Shown: one piece after another, positions 1-8,143 of the stretch
Numbering within the stretch: position 1 is the stretch's first letter
How the letters are laid out: each line of letters starts with the position of its first letter
Origin: Candidatus Melainabacteria bacterium SSGW_16
GTDB lineage: Bacteria; Cyanobacteriota; Vampirovibrionia; 2-02-FULL-35-15
NCBI GenBank assembly: GCA_004769085.1
Contig: DUDS01000029.1
Coordinates: 32,656 to 96,655 of the forward strand
Direction of reading: 5' to 3'
Length of the DNA: 64,000 bases
Notes under the pieces: generated by a model
What the model saw: the letters and a program-made list of their open reading frames with translations, nothing else
The model's database searches: none
What the model was told of the DNA's origin: nothing
Program-made: the position numbers and the translations under genes

Positions 1-122
1 ACACGATCGAGAAGCCCCGGGTTTGCTCTTCCGGTACGGATACCCTGTAATTCTTTCTGGGTATTCCCTACAGCTTTTTTCATATTTTCTTCTGAATGTT
101 TCAGTATATCTGTTGCCTGCAT
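1..122 (-). CDS. frr: Ribosome recycling factor, N-terminal part (cut by window edge)
   Basis: The minus strand from an ATG at 122 reads MQATDILKHSEENM, then KELQGIRTGRANPGLLDRV, the hallmark N-terminal helix and the IRTGRA(N/H)P motif of ribosome recycling factor. This cytosolic protein splits post-termination ribosomes together with EF-G. Only about 40 of the usual roughly 185 residues are in the window; the rest lies beyond base 1. A strong ribosome binding site (GGAGG) sits about six bases upstream of the ATG, which supports the start. The next gene upstream on the same strand, uppP, begins its stop 69 bases away, so the two could share a transcript. The short partial length is the only reason for less than full confidence. 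Confidence 0.93.
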   Translation of the reverse strand, partial: MQATDILKHSEENMKKAVGNTQKELQGIRTGRANPGLLDR

Positions 123-190
123 GAAAGACCTCCAGTCAAGCAATAATTCTACAACAAAAACACAGCATGAATACCATATAACCCAAAAGA

Positions 191-1066
191 CTAGCTAATC
201 ATTCCTTTATAGCCAAGGTAAAAAATTAAAATTCCAAGCAAAACCCTGTAAACAACAAATATATAAGTTTTATGACTTTGTAAATATTTTAGAAGAAAAT
301 GAATTGCAAAATATCCAGACACAAATGCAGTAAAAATACCTACAAACAAATTTATATATGATGACTGGCTACAACCATTTAAGGCACCAAGAAGAGCCCT
401 TAACTCAAGTGCTCCGCTGGCTAAAACTGCAGGAACACTAAGAAGGAATGAAAACCTTGCAGCATCACTTCGTTTAAATCCAAGCAATAATCCAGCAAGT
501 ATTGTAATCCCTGATCTGGACACACCAGGGATAAGAGCAAGTGACTGTGCTAACCCAATAAGCAAAACATCAGCAACACTAATCCTATCCAGTGTTTTAT
601 TTTGTCTGGCAACTATTTCACCAATAAGTAAAAGCAATGCTATAAATATAAGGAAAAAAGAAATGAGATTTAAATTCCTTACCATACCTGCTTCAATTGG
701 TTCTTTAAATAAAAGACCAAAAATACAAATAGGAATTGTTCCTATTATTATCCAAAAGCCAATTCTTGATTCATAGGATGATAAAAAAGTATCTTTCCCT
801 GTTAAAAAAGAAAATAAATTAGTCATAAGCATTCCATAAATTTTCAGTAAATCCTTCCAGAAGTAAATAATTACAGACAAAGCAGTTCCTAGCTGAATTA
901 CTGCAGAAAAAGCAGTGCCAGGATCGCCCCAGTGCAGTAAAGATGGCACAATTCTTAAATGAGCAGTGCTGCTAACAGGGAGGAATTCTGTTATTCCCTG
1001 AACAATGCCTAAGAAAAATGATTTAAAGATCGGTGGTACATGGAATAAATCCAGATTAAAACTCAT
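191..1066 (-). CDS. uppP: Undecaprenyl-diphosphate phosphatase UppP/BacA
   Basis: Integral membrane enzyme that dephosphorylates undecaprenyl pyrophosphate, recycling the lipid carrier for peptidoglycan and other envelope polymers. The 291-residue product has the family length, an all-hydrophobic multi-span profile, the N-terminal signature GIVQGITEFLPVSSTAH (about residues 20-36, containing the catalytic E/Q-rich motif) and the second signature PGVSRSGIT near residue 180 with the conserved Arg. ATG start at 1066 lies just six bases below the trmD stop, suggesting cotranscription with trmD. Several lipid-carrier genes occur elsewhere in this window (ispD, ispE, a polyprenyl synthase). Family identity is clear. 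Confidence 0.96.
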   Translation of the reverse strand: MSFNLDLFHVPPIFKSFFLGIVQGITEFLPVSSTAHLRIVPSLLHWGDPGTAFSAVIQLGTALSVIIYFWKDLLKIYGMLMTNLFSFLTGKDTFLSSYESRIGFWIIIGTIPICIFGLLFKEPIEAGMVRNLNLISFFLIFIALLLLIGEIVARQNKTLDRISVADVLLIGLAQSLALIPGVSRSGITILAGLLLGFKRSDAARFSFLLSVPAVLASGALELRALLGALNGCSQSSYINLFVGIFTAFVSGYFAIHFLLKYLQSHKTYIFVVYRVLLGILIFYLGYKGMIS

Positions 1067-1071
1067 ATAAA

Positions 1072-1749
1072 TTAATTATTTCTGTCAATCAAATCAGGTC
1101 TGTTTTTAATTGTTTTTAATTTTGCCTGTTCTTCTCTCCATTTTTTTATTTCAGCATGATTGCCACTTAAGAGTATATCAGGCACTTTCCAACTGCCAAA
1201 TTCCTGAGGGCGGGTATATTGAGGATATTCAAGAAAAGTACCATTAAATGATTCTTCATTTAATGTTTCTTCTTTTTTTAAAACTCCAGGCACAAGACGG
1301 GAAACAGAATCAATTACAGAAAGAGCACAAAGTTCTCCTCCTGTCAGAATAAAATCTCCAAGACAAACTTCATGATCAACAAAATTATTTATTCTTTCAT
1401 CATAGCCTTCATATCTGCCGCATATTATAATTATCTGTTCTTCATCTTTTAATTTTTTAGCAAACTTATGATCCCATTTTCTGCCACTTGCTGATGTTAT
1501 AAGAACTTTTGACTTTGTTTCCCGCTTAATGCTGTTTAGTGCATTAAATATAGGCTCCACCATAAAAACAAGCCCAACCCCGCCACCATAAGACAAATCA
1601 TCTACCTGTTTATGTTTCCCTAATCCAAAATGTCTTAAGTCTACAGGATCAACTACAATCTTTTCTTCGCGGCAGGCACGACCAATGATTCCCACACTAC
1701 AGTAAGAATTAATTATTTCAGGAAATAAGGTTATGATGTCAAATTTCAT
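1072..1749 (-). CDS. trmD: tRNA (guanine-37-N1)-methyltransferase TrmD
   Basis: SAM-dependent trefoil-knot (SPOUT) methyltransferase that makes m1G37 in tRNAs reading CNN codons and so prevents +1 frameshifting. The product has DLRHFGLGKHKQVDD, the YGGGVGLVF segment, ICGRYEGYDERI and the knot motif LGDFILTGGELCAL, all in the expected order. I place the start at the ATG at 1749, giving MKFDIITLFPE, the typical TrmD N-terminus and a 225-residue protein. The open frame continues 36 codons upstream to 1857, but that extension is encoded by an intergenic inverted-repeat element (1782-1889) and looks unrelated to the family. It lies in a run with uppP and opposite tsaD. Confidence 0.96.
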   Translation of the reverse strand: MKFDIITLFPEIINSYCSVGIIGRACREEKIVVDPVDLRHFGLGKHKQVDDLSYGGGVGLVFMVEPIFNALNSIKRETKSKVLITSASGRKWDHKFAKKLKDEEQIIIICGRYEGYDERINNFVDHEVCLGDFILTGGELCALSVIDSVSRLVPGVLKKEETLNEESFNGTFLEYPQYTRPQEFGSWKVPDILLSGNHAEIKKWREEQAKLKTIKNRPDLIDRNN

Positions 1750-1781
1750 ACGTATGTAATGATTATACAAAACATGATTCA

Positions 1782-1889
1782 GCAAAAAGCATCTTGCGCT
1801 CCGCATTTTTCCCTTCAACCCCTCCGCCCATGAACTGACGGGTCCCCGTCGGGGCATTCAGGGAATAAATGCTACGCCGTGCTTTTTGC
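1782..1889. repeat. 108-bp intergenic inverted-repeat element (type C)
   Basis: Perfect 10-bp arms GCAAAAAGCA (1782-1791) and TGCTTTTTGC (1880-1889) enclose a core much richer in G+C than its surroundings. The core contains GCGCTCCGC, a string also present in the element at 55285-55394, and a small internal palindrome GACGGGTCCCCGTC. It lies between the divergent trmD and tsaD genes and creates a spurious 36-codon upstream extension of the trmD frame. Its size is close to that of four other structured intergenic elements in this window. Whether it is mobile or transcribed cannot be told from one copy. Confidence 0.6.
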
Positions 1890-1951
1890 ATACTAATTAG
1901 CAGATTTACATATTATGCAGTAAAAAAATAGAATATTATTTAAATACTATT

Positions 1952-2959
1952 ATGAAAGTTCTGGGCATAGAAACAAGTTGCGATGAAACAGCAGTAGCCA
2001 TTGTTGAAGATGGTAGAAAGGTGCTTGTCAATAATATTATTTCACAAATCGAGCTCCATAAAGAGTTTGGTGGGGTAAAACCAAGTGTTGCAAAATATGC
2101 ACATGAAGAAGTAATTGATGATTTAATTTTAAAAACATTATCCGACGCCAGATTAAAAATGAACGACATGGATTTAATTGCAGTAACAGTCGGTCCGGGA
2201 CTTGTGATTTCTCTACTTGTGGGATTTAAGAAAGCAAAAGAGCTTGCTATAAAATACGATAAAAAACTTGTTGGGGTTAATCATCTGCTGGGTCACATTT
2301 GTTCTAACTATCTGGAGTCAGATCTGGAGCCACCTTTTATATGCCTTCTAGCAAGCGGAGGTCACACTCAAATAATAAATGTCAAATCATACACAGATTA
2401 TGAAATTATTGGCAGTACACTGGATGATGCTTGTGGAGAGGCTTTTGATAAAATCGGCAGGCTCCTTGGGCTGCCATATCCCGGGGGACCAAATCTTGAA
2501 AAATTAGCAGAAAATGGAAACCTACGAGCATTTATGCTTCCGGAGGGAAAAGTTAATCCATTTGATTTTAGTTTCAGCGGATTAAAAACAGCCGTTTTGC
2601 GGCTTGTACAGAAATCAGGAGATAATTATAACCGCGCTGATCTTGCTGCAAGTTTTCAGGAGAATGTAACAAACACACTGGTTAAAAAAATTACATTTGC
2701 TGCTAAAGAAACAGGAAATAAAAAAATTGTTATTGCAGGCGGTGTTACAGCAAATAAAACACTCAGGAGAAAATTTAAAGAAGTTTCAGATCTTGAAACT
2801 TACATGCCTGATCTAAAATATTGCACTGACAATGCAGCAATGATTGCAGGTGCAGGATACTTTTTAAGGGATATTAATCAACCTGTAGAAACAATGGATG
2901 TATTTGCTAAAGACCCTTCCTGTATAAGGTTAAAGACCCTGTCAAAGAGTTCCTTATAG
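1952..2959 (+). CDS. tsaD: tRNA N6-threonylcarbamoyladenosine transferase TsaD
   Basis: Catalytic subunit that transfers the threonylcarbamoyl group from TC-AMP to A37 of ANN-decoding tRNAs, acting with TsaB and TsaE (not seen here). The 335-residue protein begins with the diagnostic MKVLGIETSCDETA, carries the metal-binding HLLGH motif (around residues 107-111), ASGGHTQI, a GGVTANKTLR segment and CTDNAAMIAGAG near the C-terminus, and has normal family length. The ATG at 1952 gives the canonical N-terminus. Its 3' end overlaps the convergent miaA by 82 bases, and both reading frames stay family-like at their ends. It sits in a tRNA-modification neighbourhood with trmD, miaA and tadA. Confidence 0.97.
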   Translation: MKVLGIETSCDETAVAIVEDGRKVLVNNIISQIELHKEFGGVKPSVAKYAHEEVIDDLILKTLSDARLKMNDMDLIAVTVGPGLVISLLVGFKKAKELAIKYDKKLVGVNHLLGHICSNYLESDLEPPFICLLASGGHTQIINVKSYTDYEIIGSTLDDACGEAFDKIGRLLGLPYPGGPNLEKLAENGNLRAFMLPEGKVNPFDFSFSGLKTAVLRLVQKSGDNYNRADLAASFQENVTNTLVKKITFAAKETGNKKIVIAGGVTANKTLRRKFKEVSDLETYMPDLKYCTDNAAMIAGAGYFLRDINQPVETMDVFAKDPSCIRLKTLSKSSL

Positions 2960-3843
2960 CCCATTTCATCCAGGTAAAACCAGTTAATTCCTTTATTTGA
3001 CCTAAACCATGTCATCTGTCTTTTTACAAGCTGTCTAGTATGAAGTGTAATTTTATCCACCATTTCAGTAAGTTTAATTTTTCCATTTAAGAACTGAATT
3101 GCTTCTGCATAGCCAATTGTGTTCTTAAATAAACCAAGCTCACCATACTTTTCAACAAGGGACGTAACTTCATTTAAAAATCCTTCTTTACAAAAACCAT
3201 ATGCTCTTTCTCTAATTTTTTCTAGATGCAAATCTCTATTAGAGTATGTAATTCCAACCCATACGACATTAAAAGGAAATTCATTTATAGCCTTTAACCT
3301 GGAAAAAAGTTTATTTGTTTTATAAATTACCTCAAGTGCCCTTATTGTTCTGAAGTTGTCATTCCTGTGTATGATTTCAGCCGCCTTAGGATCAAGTCGT
3401 TTCAGGTTCTCATATAACTCTTCCTGTGTAAATGTTTTTAATTGTCTGCGAAAGCTGCTATCAGGCTTAACTTCAGGTATTGAAAGTCCCATTAACACTG
3501 AATTTAAATAAAGTCCTGTACCGCCTACAAAAATAGGTGATTTCTTTCTGGAAAGAATCTCATATATATTTTTTTCTGCATCACGTTTATAAAGAGCTAC
3601 AGAATAATCAAAGTCAGGCTCAACAATGTCAATCATATGATGTTGGGCTAATTTCCTTTCTTCGATAGTAGGTTTTGCTGTACCTATATCCATGCCTTTA
3701 TAAATAAGCCTGGAATCAGCTGAAATAATTTCAAAAGGAAATTTTAATGCCAGATCAATTGCAAGTTTTGATTTAAAGGTACAACTTGGTCCTACAATTG
3801 CATAAACAGTTTGTTCAGATTTTTTGACTGAAGTGTTTGTCAT
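2878..3843 (-). CDS. miaA: tRNA dimethylallyltransferase MiaA with an atypical P-loop
   Basis: MiaA adds the dimethylallyl group to N6 of A37 in UNN-reading tRNAs. Family motifs present are HHMIDIVEP, VGGTGLYLNSV and the C-terminal TRQLVKRQMTWFR. The nucleotide-binding loop is odd: it reads GPSCTFKS where the family has GPTxxGK(S/T), so the conserved Gly is Phe, and the following DSRQVY-type motif reads DSRLIY. I choose the ATG at 3843 (321 residues); a longer frame from a TTG at 3861 adds six residues and has no need. A GTGGA stretch precedes the ATG. The gene follows tRNA-Arg by 30 bases on the same strand, and its tail overlaps tsaD by 82 bases. Function is probable, but the altered loop leaves doubt about activity. 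Confidence 0.9.
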   Translation of the reverse strand: MTNTSVKKSEQTVYAIVGPSCTFKSKLAIDLALKFPFEIISADSRLIYKGMDIGTAKPTIEERKLAQHHMIDIVEPDFDYSVALYKRDAEKNIYEILSRKKSPIFVGGTGLYLNSVLMGLSIPEVKPDSSFRRQLKTFTQEELYENLKRLDPKAAEIIHRNDNFRTIRALEVIYKTNKLFSRLKAINEFPFNVVWVGITYSNRDLHLEKIRERAYGFCKEGFLNEVTSLVEKYGELGLFKNTIGYAEAIQFLNGKIKLTEMVDKITLHTRQLVKRQMTWFRSNKGINWFYLDEMGYKELFDRVFNLIQEGSLANTSIVSTG

Positions 3844-3873
3844 ATTTGCAAATCCACTCAACTGTTATATTCG

Positions 3874-3947
3874 CGTCCACGAGAGGAATTGAACCTCCGA
3901 CCTAGGCGTTAGGAGTGCCTTGCTCTATCCAACTGAGCTACGTGGAC
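3874..3947 (-). tRNA. tRNA-Arg (anticodon CCU)
   Basis: A full 74-nt cloverleaf can be folded on the minus strand. The 7-bp acceptor stem GTCCACG/CGTGGAC is perfect; the D arm is GCTCAGTTGGATAGAGC; the anticodon loop CTCCTAA gives CCT (CCU in RNA); and the T arm is GGAGG-TTCAATT-CCTCT. The discriminator is G and no CCA is encoded. The lowest pair of the anticodon stem (A-C) is a mismatch. It reads the AGG arginine codon. It probably shares a transcript with the downstream miaA. Confidence 0.93.
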
Positions 3948-4105
3948 ATTGACATTGCATGATAAATTATAACCGCTCTATAATTTAGTAAAAAACTGGT
4001 TTTCCGTAACAAACTAAATATATTTTCGTCATTTTAACTTGGAAATTACATAATTATGTTCTTATAATCTAAATAGAAGGTATATATAAGAAAAGCATTA
4101 GAAAA

Positions 4106-4957
4106 ATGAAAAAACCAAATGGAAATTTATTAACTGTTCTGGCCATAATGTGCATTACGATATTTTCGCTTGCAATTCCTGTCTATGCCAAAAAAACTGT
4201 TACAGATGGAAAAGGTATCTGGGTAAATATCTGGAATTATCCTGAAAATCCTGACATGTATTGTGAATATTTAAAATCAAATGGAATAGATACTATTTAT
4301 CTCCAGATTTTCAGATCAAACACACCAGCAATACAACACCTCTCAAAAGTTAATCGGATAATTGAATCTTCACATGAAAGGGATATGAAAGTTATTGGAT
4401 GGGGTTATGTATTTTTAAATAATCCTTTAGGTGATGCAAAAAAGTTTATTACTGCTGCAAAGCACAAAACCCCAACAGGAGAAATGTTTGACGGTTTTGC
4501 TGCAGATATAGAAGAAATTACAAGCTCCCGTAACATTGAAAGATTTACATCCAGGGTCAGGGAAGCATTAGGAAAAGATTATCCTTTAATTGCAATAACA
4601 TTTTCACCCATGTCTAAATCTAAAAAAGCAGACCCCAGATATTATGCATGGAAAACAATAGCAAACAATTTTGACATCATTGCACCAATGACATACTGGC
4701 ATGGACTTGTAAAATACCGTTCAGAAAAAGGCGCTTATGATTACACTACACAGACAATTACAAAATTAAAAGAATACACTAACAAAGATGATTTAAAAAT
4801 CCATTTAATTGGAGATGGTCAGAAAACTTCAAGCGGGGAAATTTCAGGGTTTCTAAGAGCTGCTGAAGAGCATAAAGTAAATGCTGGAGTCAGTCTTTAT
4901 CCATGGCATAAACCAAAGGACCATCAGATGGAAACGCTTGGAGAATTTAAATTGTAA
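4106..4957 (+). CDS. Secreted TIM-barrel protein, glycoside-hydrolase-like
   Basis: A 283-residue protein with a clear N-terminal signal: a short basic start, a hydrophobic stretch VLAIMCITIFSLAIPV and a likely cleavage after VYA (about residue 28). The mature part has alternating beta-strand and helix segments suggestive of a (beta/alpha)8 barrel: IWVNIWNYPENPD, IDTIYLQIF, MKVIGWGYVF, then DGFAADIEE (about residues 132-140), which resembles the DGxxxDxE acid motif of GH18-like barrels, and later IAPMTYWHG. I infer an exported or periplasmic carbohydrate-active or cell-wall-related enzyme; the substrate cannot be read from sequence. Its stop overlaps the convergent tadA by 11 bases. The function call is inference; the signal peptide is seen directly. 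Confidence 0.65.
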   Translation: MKKPNGNLLTVLAIMCITIFSLAIPVYAKKTVTDGKGIWVNIWNYPENPDMYCEYLKSNGIDTIYLQIFRSNTPAIQHLSKVNRIIESSHERDMKVIGWGYVFLNNPLGDAKKFITAAKHKTPTGEMFDGFAADIEEITSSRNIERFTSRVREALGKDYPLIAITFSPMSKSKKADPRYYAWKTIANNFDIIAPMTYWHGLVKYRSEKGAYDYTTQTITKLKEYTNKDDLKIHLIGDGQKTSSGEISGFLRAAEEHKVNAGVSLYPWHKPKDHQMETLGEFKL

Positions 4958-5423
4958 GTCTTTTGTTTATAAAGAAATCTTTTAAGAGTTCAGCACATTC
5001 AAGTTCACATACTCCACCGATAATTTCAATTTGCTTCTCTTTTTCTAATTCATAAGCCAGATTTAACCTGGATCCACATGCCCCTGCAATCTGATCATAT
5101 GCACCAAATACAAACTTTGGAATTCTTGAATTTAGAATTGCACCCATACACATTGAGCAGGGTTCAAGGGTACAATATAAAATACAATTGTTTAAGCGCC
5201 AGTTTGAAAGTGTTTTTGATGCTTCCCTTATCGCAATAATTTCTGCATGTGCAGTGGAATCATTTAAATCCTCAGTTAAATTTAATCCACATGATATTAA
5301 CTTATTTTCCTTAACTACAATTGCACAAACCGGGACTTCACTTTTATAATGATTTTTTGCAAAACCTAAAGCTTCATACATCCAGTATTGATGGCTGTAT
5401 TTTTGAACTGTGTCAGACTGCAT
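4947..5423 (-). CDS. tadA: tRNA-specific adenosine deaminase TadA
   Basis: Zinc deaminase converting A34 to inosine in tRNA-Arg(ACG), needed for CGN decoding. The catalytic zinc motif is complete: HAE (His59, Glu61 counting from the chosen start) and PCSMC (Cys89, Cys92), followed by the family segment FGAYDQIAGACGS. I take the ATG at 5423 (158 residues); the open frame extends to a TTG at 5459, but those 12 extra residues are low-complexity and would lie inside purE. Even so the gene overlaps the purE stop by 11 bases, which points to translational coupling at the end of the long minus-strand run. The other possible reading, a guanine or cytosine deaminase, is less likely given the full TadA-like core. 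Confidence 0.92.
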   Translation of the reverse strand: MQSDTVQKYSHQYWMYEALGFAKNHYKSEVPVCAIVVKENKLISCGLNLTEDLNDSTAHAEIIAIREASKTLSNWRLNNCILYCTLEPCSMCMGAILNSRIPKFVFGAYDQIAGACGSRLNLAYELEKEKQIEIIGGVCELECAELLKDFFINKRLTI

Positions 5424-5889
5424 TTTTAATTTTTTCTGTTTCTTTGTGTCTAAATTCAATTAGTTTTTTCTGCAATTCCTTATTTTCAACAGAAAGTATT
5501 TCTATTGCAAGAATTGCTGCATTTTTAGCGCCATCAACTGCAACAGTTGCCACAGGAACTCCAGGAGGCATCTGCACCGTGGACAAAAGAGAATCCATGC
5601 CATCTGAAATACCGCCACTAAACGGCACCCCAATAACCGGCAAAGTAGTCCGTGCAGCTACAGTACCAGAAAGGTGATTTGCCATACCTGCACCTGTAAT
5701 AAATACTTTTACTTCCTGCCTGATTGCAGTATCAATAATCTCTTCAACATAAGCCGGGGATCTGTGCGCGCTTGCAATCTTAAAATCAAAATTTATCCCG
5801 AACTCATTTAAAACATCCATAGCAGCTTTTATTTTAGCCTCATCGGATTTACTGCCAATAATAATCTGAACATCAGTCTTTCTGGACAT
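5413..5889 (-). CDS. purE: N5-carboxyaminoimidazole ribonucleotide mutase PurE
   Basis: Class I PurE rearranges N5-CAIR to CAIR in de novo purine synthesis. The 158-residue product shows the nucleotide loop GSKSDE (residues 12-17), the signature SAHRSP with the catalytic His, and GAGMANHLSGTVAARTTLPVIGVP. Length and motif order match the family. The ATG at 5889 overlaps the end of rseP by 17 bases, and its 3' end overlaps tadA, so it is embedded in a translationally coupled string. PurK is not in the window. The other purine gene here, purM, is 37 kb away. Confidence 0.96.
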   Translation of the reverse strand: MSRKTDVQIIIGSKSDEAKIKAAMDVLNEFGINFDFKIASAHRSPAYVEEIIDTAIRQEVKVFITGAGMANHLSGTVAARTTLPVIGVPFSGGISDGMDSLLSTVQMPPGVPVATVAVDGAKNAAILAIEILSVENKELQKKLIEFRHKETEKIKNAV

Positions 5890-7075
5890 GTTTTAGTTTT
5901 CCTTTTAATAAATCAAACTTTCCTGAGATGAGTCCCTTAATATCATTAAACAATACAAAAAACATGAGTGCCAGAAGCACCATAAACCCTGCCTGAATTG
6001 CTTTCTGCTGGATTGATTCTGCAAGTTTTTTCCCTCTTATTTTCTCAATGAACATAAAAAGCAGATGTCCACCGTCAAGAGCAGGTATCGGGAGAAGGTT
6101 AATAATAGCAAGGTTCACACTGATTAGTGCTGACCATCTGTAAATTTCCTTGGGATCAATTGTTATTGCCTGAGCAAATACAGATACAATTGCAATAATT
6201 CCATGCAGGTCATCAGCTTTTATCTTCGGAGCTCCTCCAGGGGAAAATCCAAACAGATTCATGAACAATAATCCAAGTCCAAAAAGCATTGAAACAGTCC
6301 AGTCAGTTAAAACCAAGGCTGCCTGTATTATCCATTTAACAGGATTTCTGGAAGGTTTCTTGTATTCAGCTGTCTTTGCAAATCCAAGACCAATACCAAT
6401 AGTGCCTTCTTTACTTGGAACAACTTTAAGCCTGACTATTTCTTTCTTCTCATTTTCATTAACTATTTTTATTCTTTGAATTTTAAATACTACTTGCTTA
6501 AGTGCATTTGACCTCACTATTGTTACAACCTGGTTTGGGTCTTTGACTTTTATGTGGTTTATTTTTAAGATTACATCGCCTTCAAGGAAACCTGCATTTT
6601 TTGCTATAGGATTTGGCTGAAAATCTTTTTGATTTGGTGAAAGCGATTTGTCCATAAGCTGGGTTACAACCACATTTCCTGCATCGCTTGGTGGACCAAT
6701 TGTAGCCACCATAATTAGACACATAAGATATGCAAACAGGATATTAAATGCAACTCCAGCACTTGCAACACATGCCCTTTTCCATACAGCAAAGTGTTTC
6801 ATGGGTTTCAGATTCGGCATTTCTTTCAGACTTTCCTCACTTGTTTCATCACCAAGTTCAGGAATTGCAACATACCCACCAAGCACAAACCAATGAAACC
6901 TGAATTCTGTCTCTTTCCAGTTTCCAAGTTTTATATGTCCACCAAACGGCAATCCAAAACCAAAGATAGGTGTCTGAAATCCAAGCTTCCTGGCTACAAT
7001 CCAGTGCCCAAATTCATGGACAATAATCATTATGCTTATTATTAAGAGGACAACAACTAAATTCAATATCATCAT
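5873..7075 (-). CDS. rseP: Site-2 zinc metalloprotease RseP (M50)
   Basis: Intramembrane protease of the RseP family, which cuts membrane-anchored anti-sigma factors and remnant signal peptides. The 400-residue protein has the zinc motif HEFGH at residues 20-24 in the first membrane helix, a PDZ domain around residues 140-225 (EGDVILKINHIKVKDP), and the third metal ligand in LDGGHLLF near residue 335, followed by a last hydrophobic span. It overlaps purE by 17 bases and lies 34 bases after the GT9 gene. An ECF sigma factor with a small anti-sigma is present 14 kb away; that anti-sigma has no visible membrane span, so a regulatory link is not evident. Confidence 0.95.
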   Translation of the reverse strand: MMILNLVVVLLIISIMIIVHEFGHWIVARKLGFQTPIFGFGLPFGGHIKLGNWKETEFRFHWFVLGGYVAIPELGDETSEESLKEMPNLKPMKHFAVWKRACVASAGVAFNILFAYLMCLIMVATIGPPSDAGNVVVTQLMDKSLSPNQKDFQPNPIAKNAGFLEGDVILKINHIKVKDPNQVVTIVRSNALKQVVFKIQRIKIVNENEKKEIVRLKVVPSKEGTIGIGLGFAKTAEYKKPSRNPVKWIIQAALVLTDWTVSMLFGLGLLFMNLFGFSPGGAPKIKADDLHGIIAIVSVFAQAITIDPKEIYRWSALISVNLAIINLLPIPALDGGHLLFMFIEKIRGKKLAESIQQKAIQAGFMVLLALMFFVLFNDIKGLISGKFDLLKGKLKHVQKD

Positions 7076-7109
7076 GATTATGAGTTTATCACAAAAATAA
7101 CACTGTAAA

Positions 7110-8135
7110 CTAAACCTTAGAAGGTATTAAAGAACAAATCATTTTATAAACATCATCAGGAACAATCTCATCCATACATTTGTGATGCTTAAGCGGACAC
7201 TTTTTCTTCCTGCAGGATATACATTCCAGATTCTGCAAATACAAGCAATTTTTTTCAGCCCCATAAGGTCCATTTCTTGCAGGAGAAGTAGGTCCATAAA
7301 TACCTACAACCTCAGGACTTCCATAATCATTTCTTACGGCACTTGCAAGATGTAATCCAAAGGAATCCATGCCCAGAACAATATCTATATTCTGTACAAG
7401 ATAAATCAAATCAGTTATATCTGTTCTGCCAACTAAATTTACATAAGCTACTGATCCTGAATCCAGAACCAGAAAAAGACGTTTTAATTCATCAATATCA
7501 GCAAATCCACCACAAATATAAACATTAAACTGAACAGACAGCTTTTCAATAAGTTCAATCCAATGATATAAAGGCCATCTTTTACTTTCCCATCTGGTAG
7601 TAGGAAAAACTACAATTGAAGCCTGTTTCTCATTTTGCTTTGCTTTATTTAAATTGTCTACAAGCCATTTATTTTTAATTTGTGTGATTTTTGGTATTAA
7701 AAATCTGACCTCATGTTCCTTACCATTAGCAACATTCGACAAAAGTTTTAAATTTAAATCGACAATATGTGTATTGGTTTTAAACAATTTGCCAGCATCA
7801 ACTTTCTCATTATAAAAAATATATGCAAACTCCCTGGCATTTTTAAACCCAATTACTTTTTTGCCGCCAACAATCCTGCTTAATAAGGCACTTTTAAATA
7901 ATCCCTGTACATCTACAACATAGTCATAATTTTCACTTCTAAGCTGCATAATATTTTTAGGGCTAAATCTATAAACGGTATTTAGTTCACTAACATGTGA
8001 TAGAAGGGTGGCACCCTGATTATTTGTCAGCCAGTCAATTTGTGAATCAGGATAAAAGGATTTTATTCTATGCACAACAGGAAGAGTATGAATAATATCT
8101 CCCAGACTGCTTAACCTAACAATTAAAAATTTCAT
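7110..8135 (-). CDS. Glycosyltransferase family 9 (lipopolysaccharide heptosyltransferase-like)
   Basis: The product starts MKFLIVRLSSLGDIIHTLPV, the typical N-terminus of GT9 heptosyltransferases, which transfer ADP-heptose (or related donors) onto the LPS inner core at the cytosolic face. Later segments fit the GT-B fold: VVDVQGLFKSAL, VVFPTTRWESKRWP, LVGRTDITDLIYL and GMDSFGLHLASA, followed by VVGIYGPTSPARNGPYG and a cysteine-rich tail CISCRKKKCPLKHHKC that is usual for this family. The ATG at 8135 is preferred over a TTG two codons earlier. It abuts the beta-helix gene upstream. WaaC-like rather than WaaF-like by its N-terminus, but exact acceptor and sugar are not determined. It implies an LPS-type outer membrane. 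Confidence 0.88.
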   Translation of the reverse strand: MKFLIVRLSSLGDIIHTLPVVHRIKSFYPDSQIDWLTNNQGATLLSHVSELNTVYRFSPKNIMQLRSENYDYVVDVQGLFKSALLSRIVGGKKVIGFKNAREFAYIFYNEKVDAGKLFKTNTHIVDLNLKLLSNVANGKEHEVRFLIPKITQIKNKWLVDNLNKAKQNEKQASIVVFPTTRWESKRWPLYHWIELIEKLSVQFNVYICGGFADIDELKRLFLVLDSGSVAYVNLVGRTDITDLIYLVQNIDIVLGMDSFGLHLASAVRNDYGSPEVVGIYGPTSPARNGPYGAEKNCLYLQNLECISCRKKKCPLKHHKCMDEIVPDDVYKMICSLIPSKV

Positions 8136-8143
8136 AACCAACC

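Noticed and set aside
1750..1857. 36-codon upstream extension of trmD
   Set aside because: It is encoded by the inverted-repeat element and lacks family similarity; the ATG at 1749 gives the standard TrmD N-terminus.
2878..2959. tsaD/miaA overlap as a sign of frameshift
   Set aside because: Both proteins keep plausible family ends and normal lengths; an overlap of convergent genes is sufficient.
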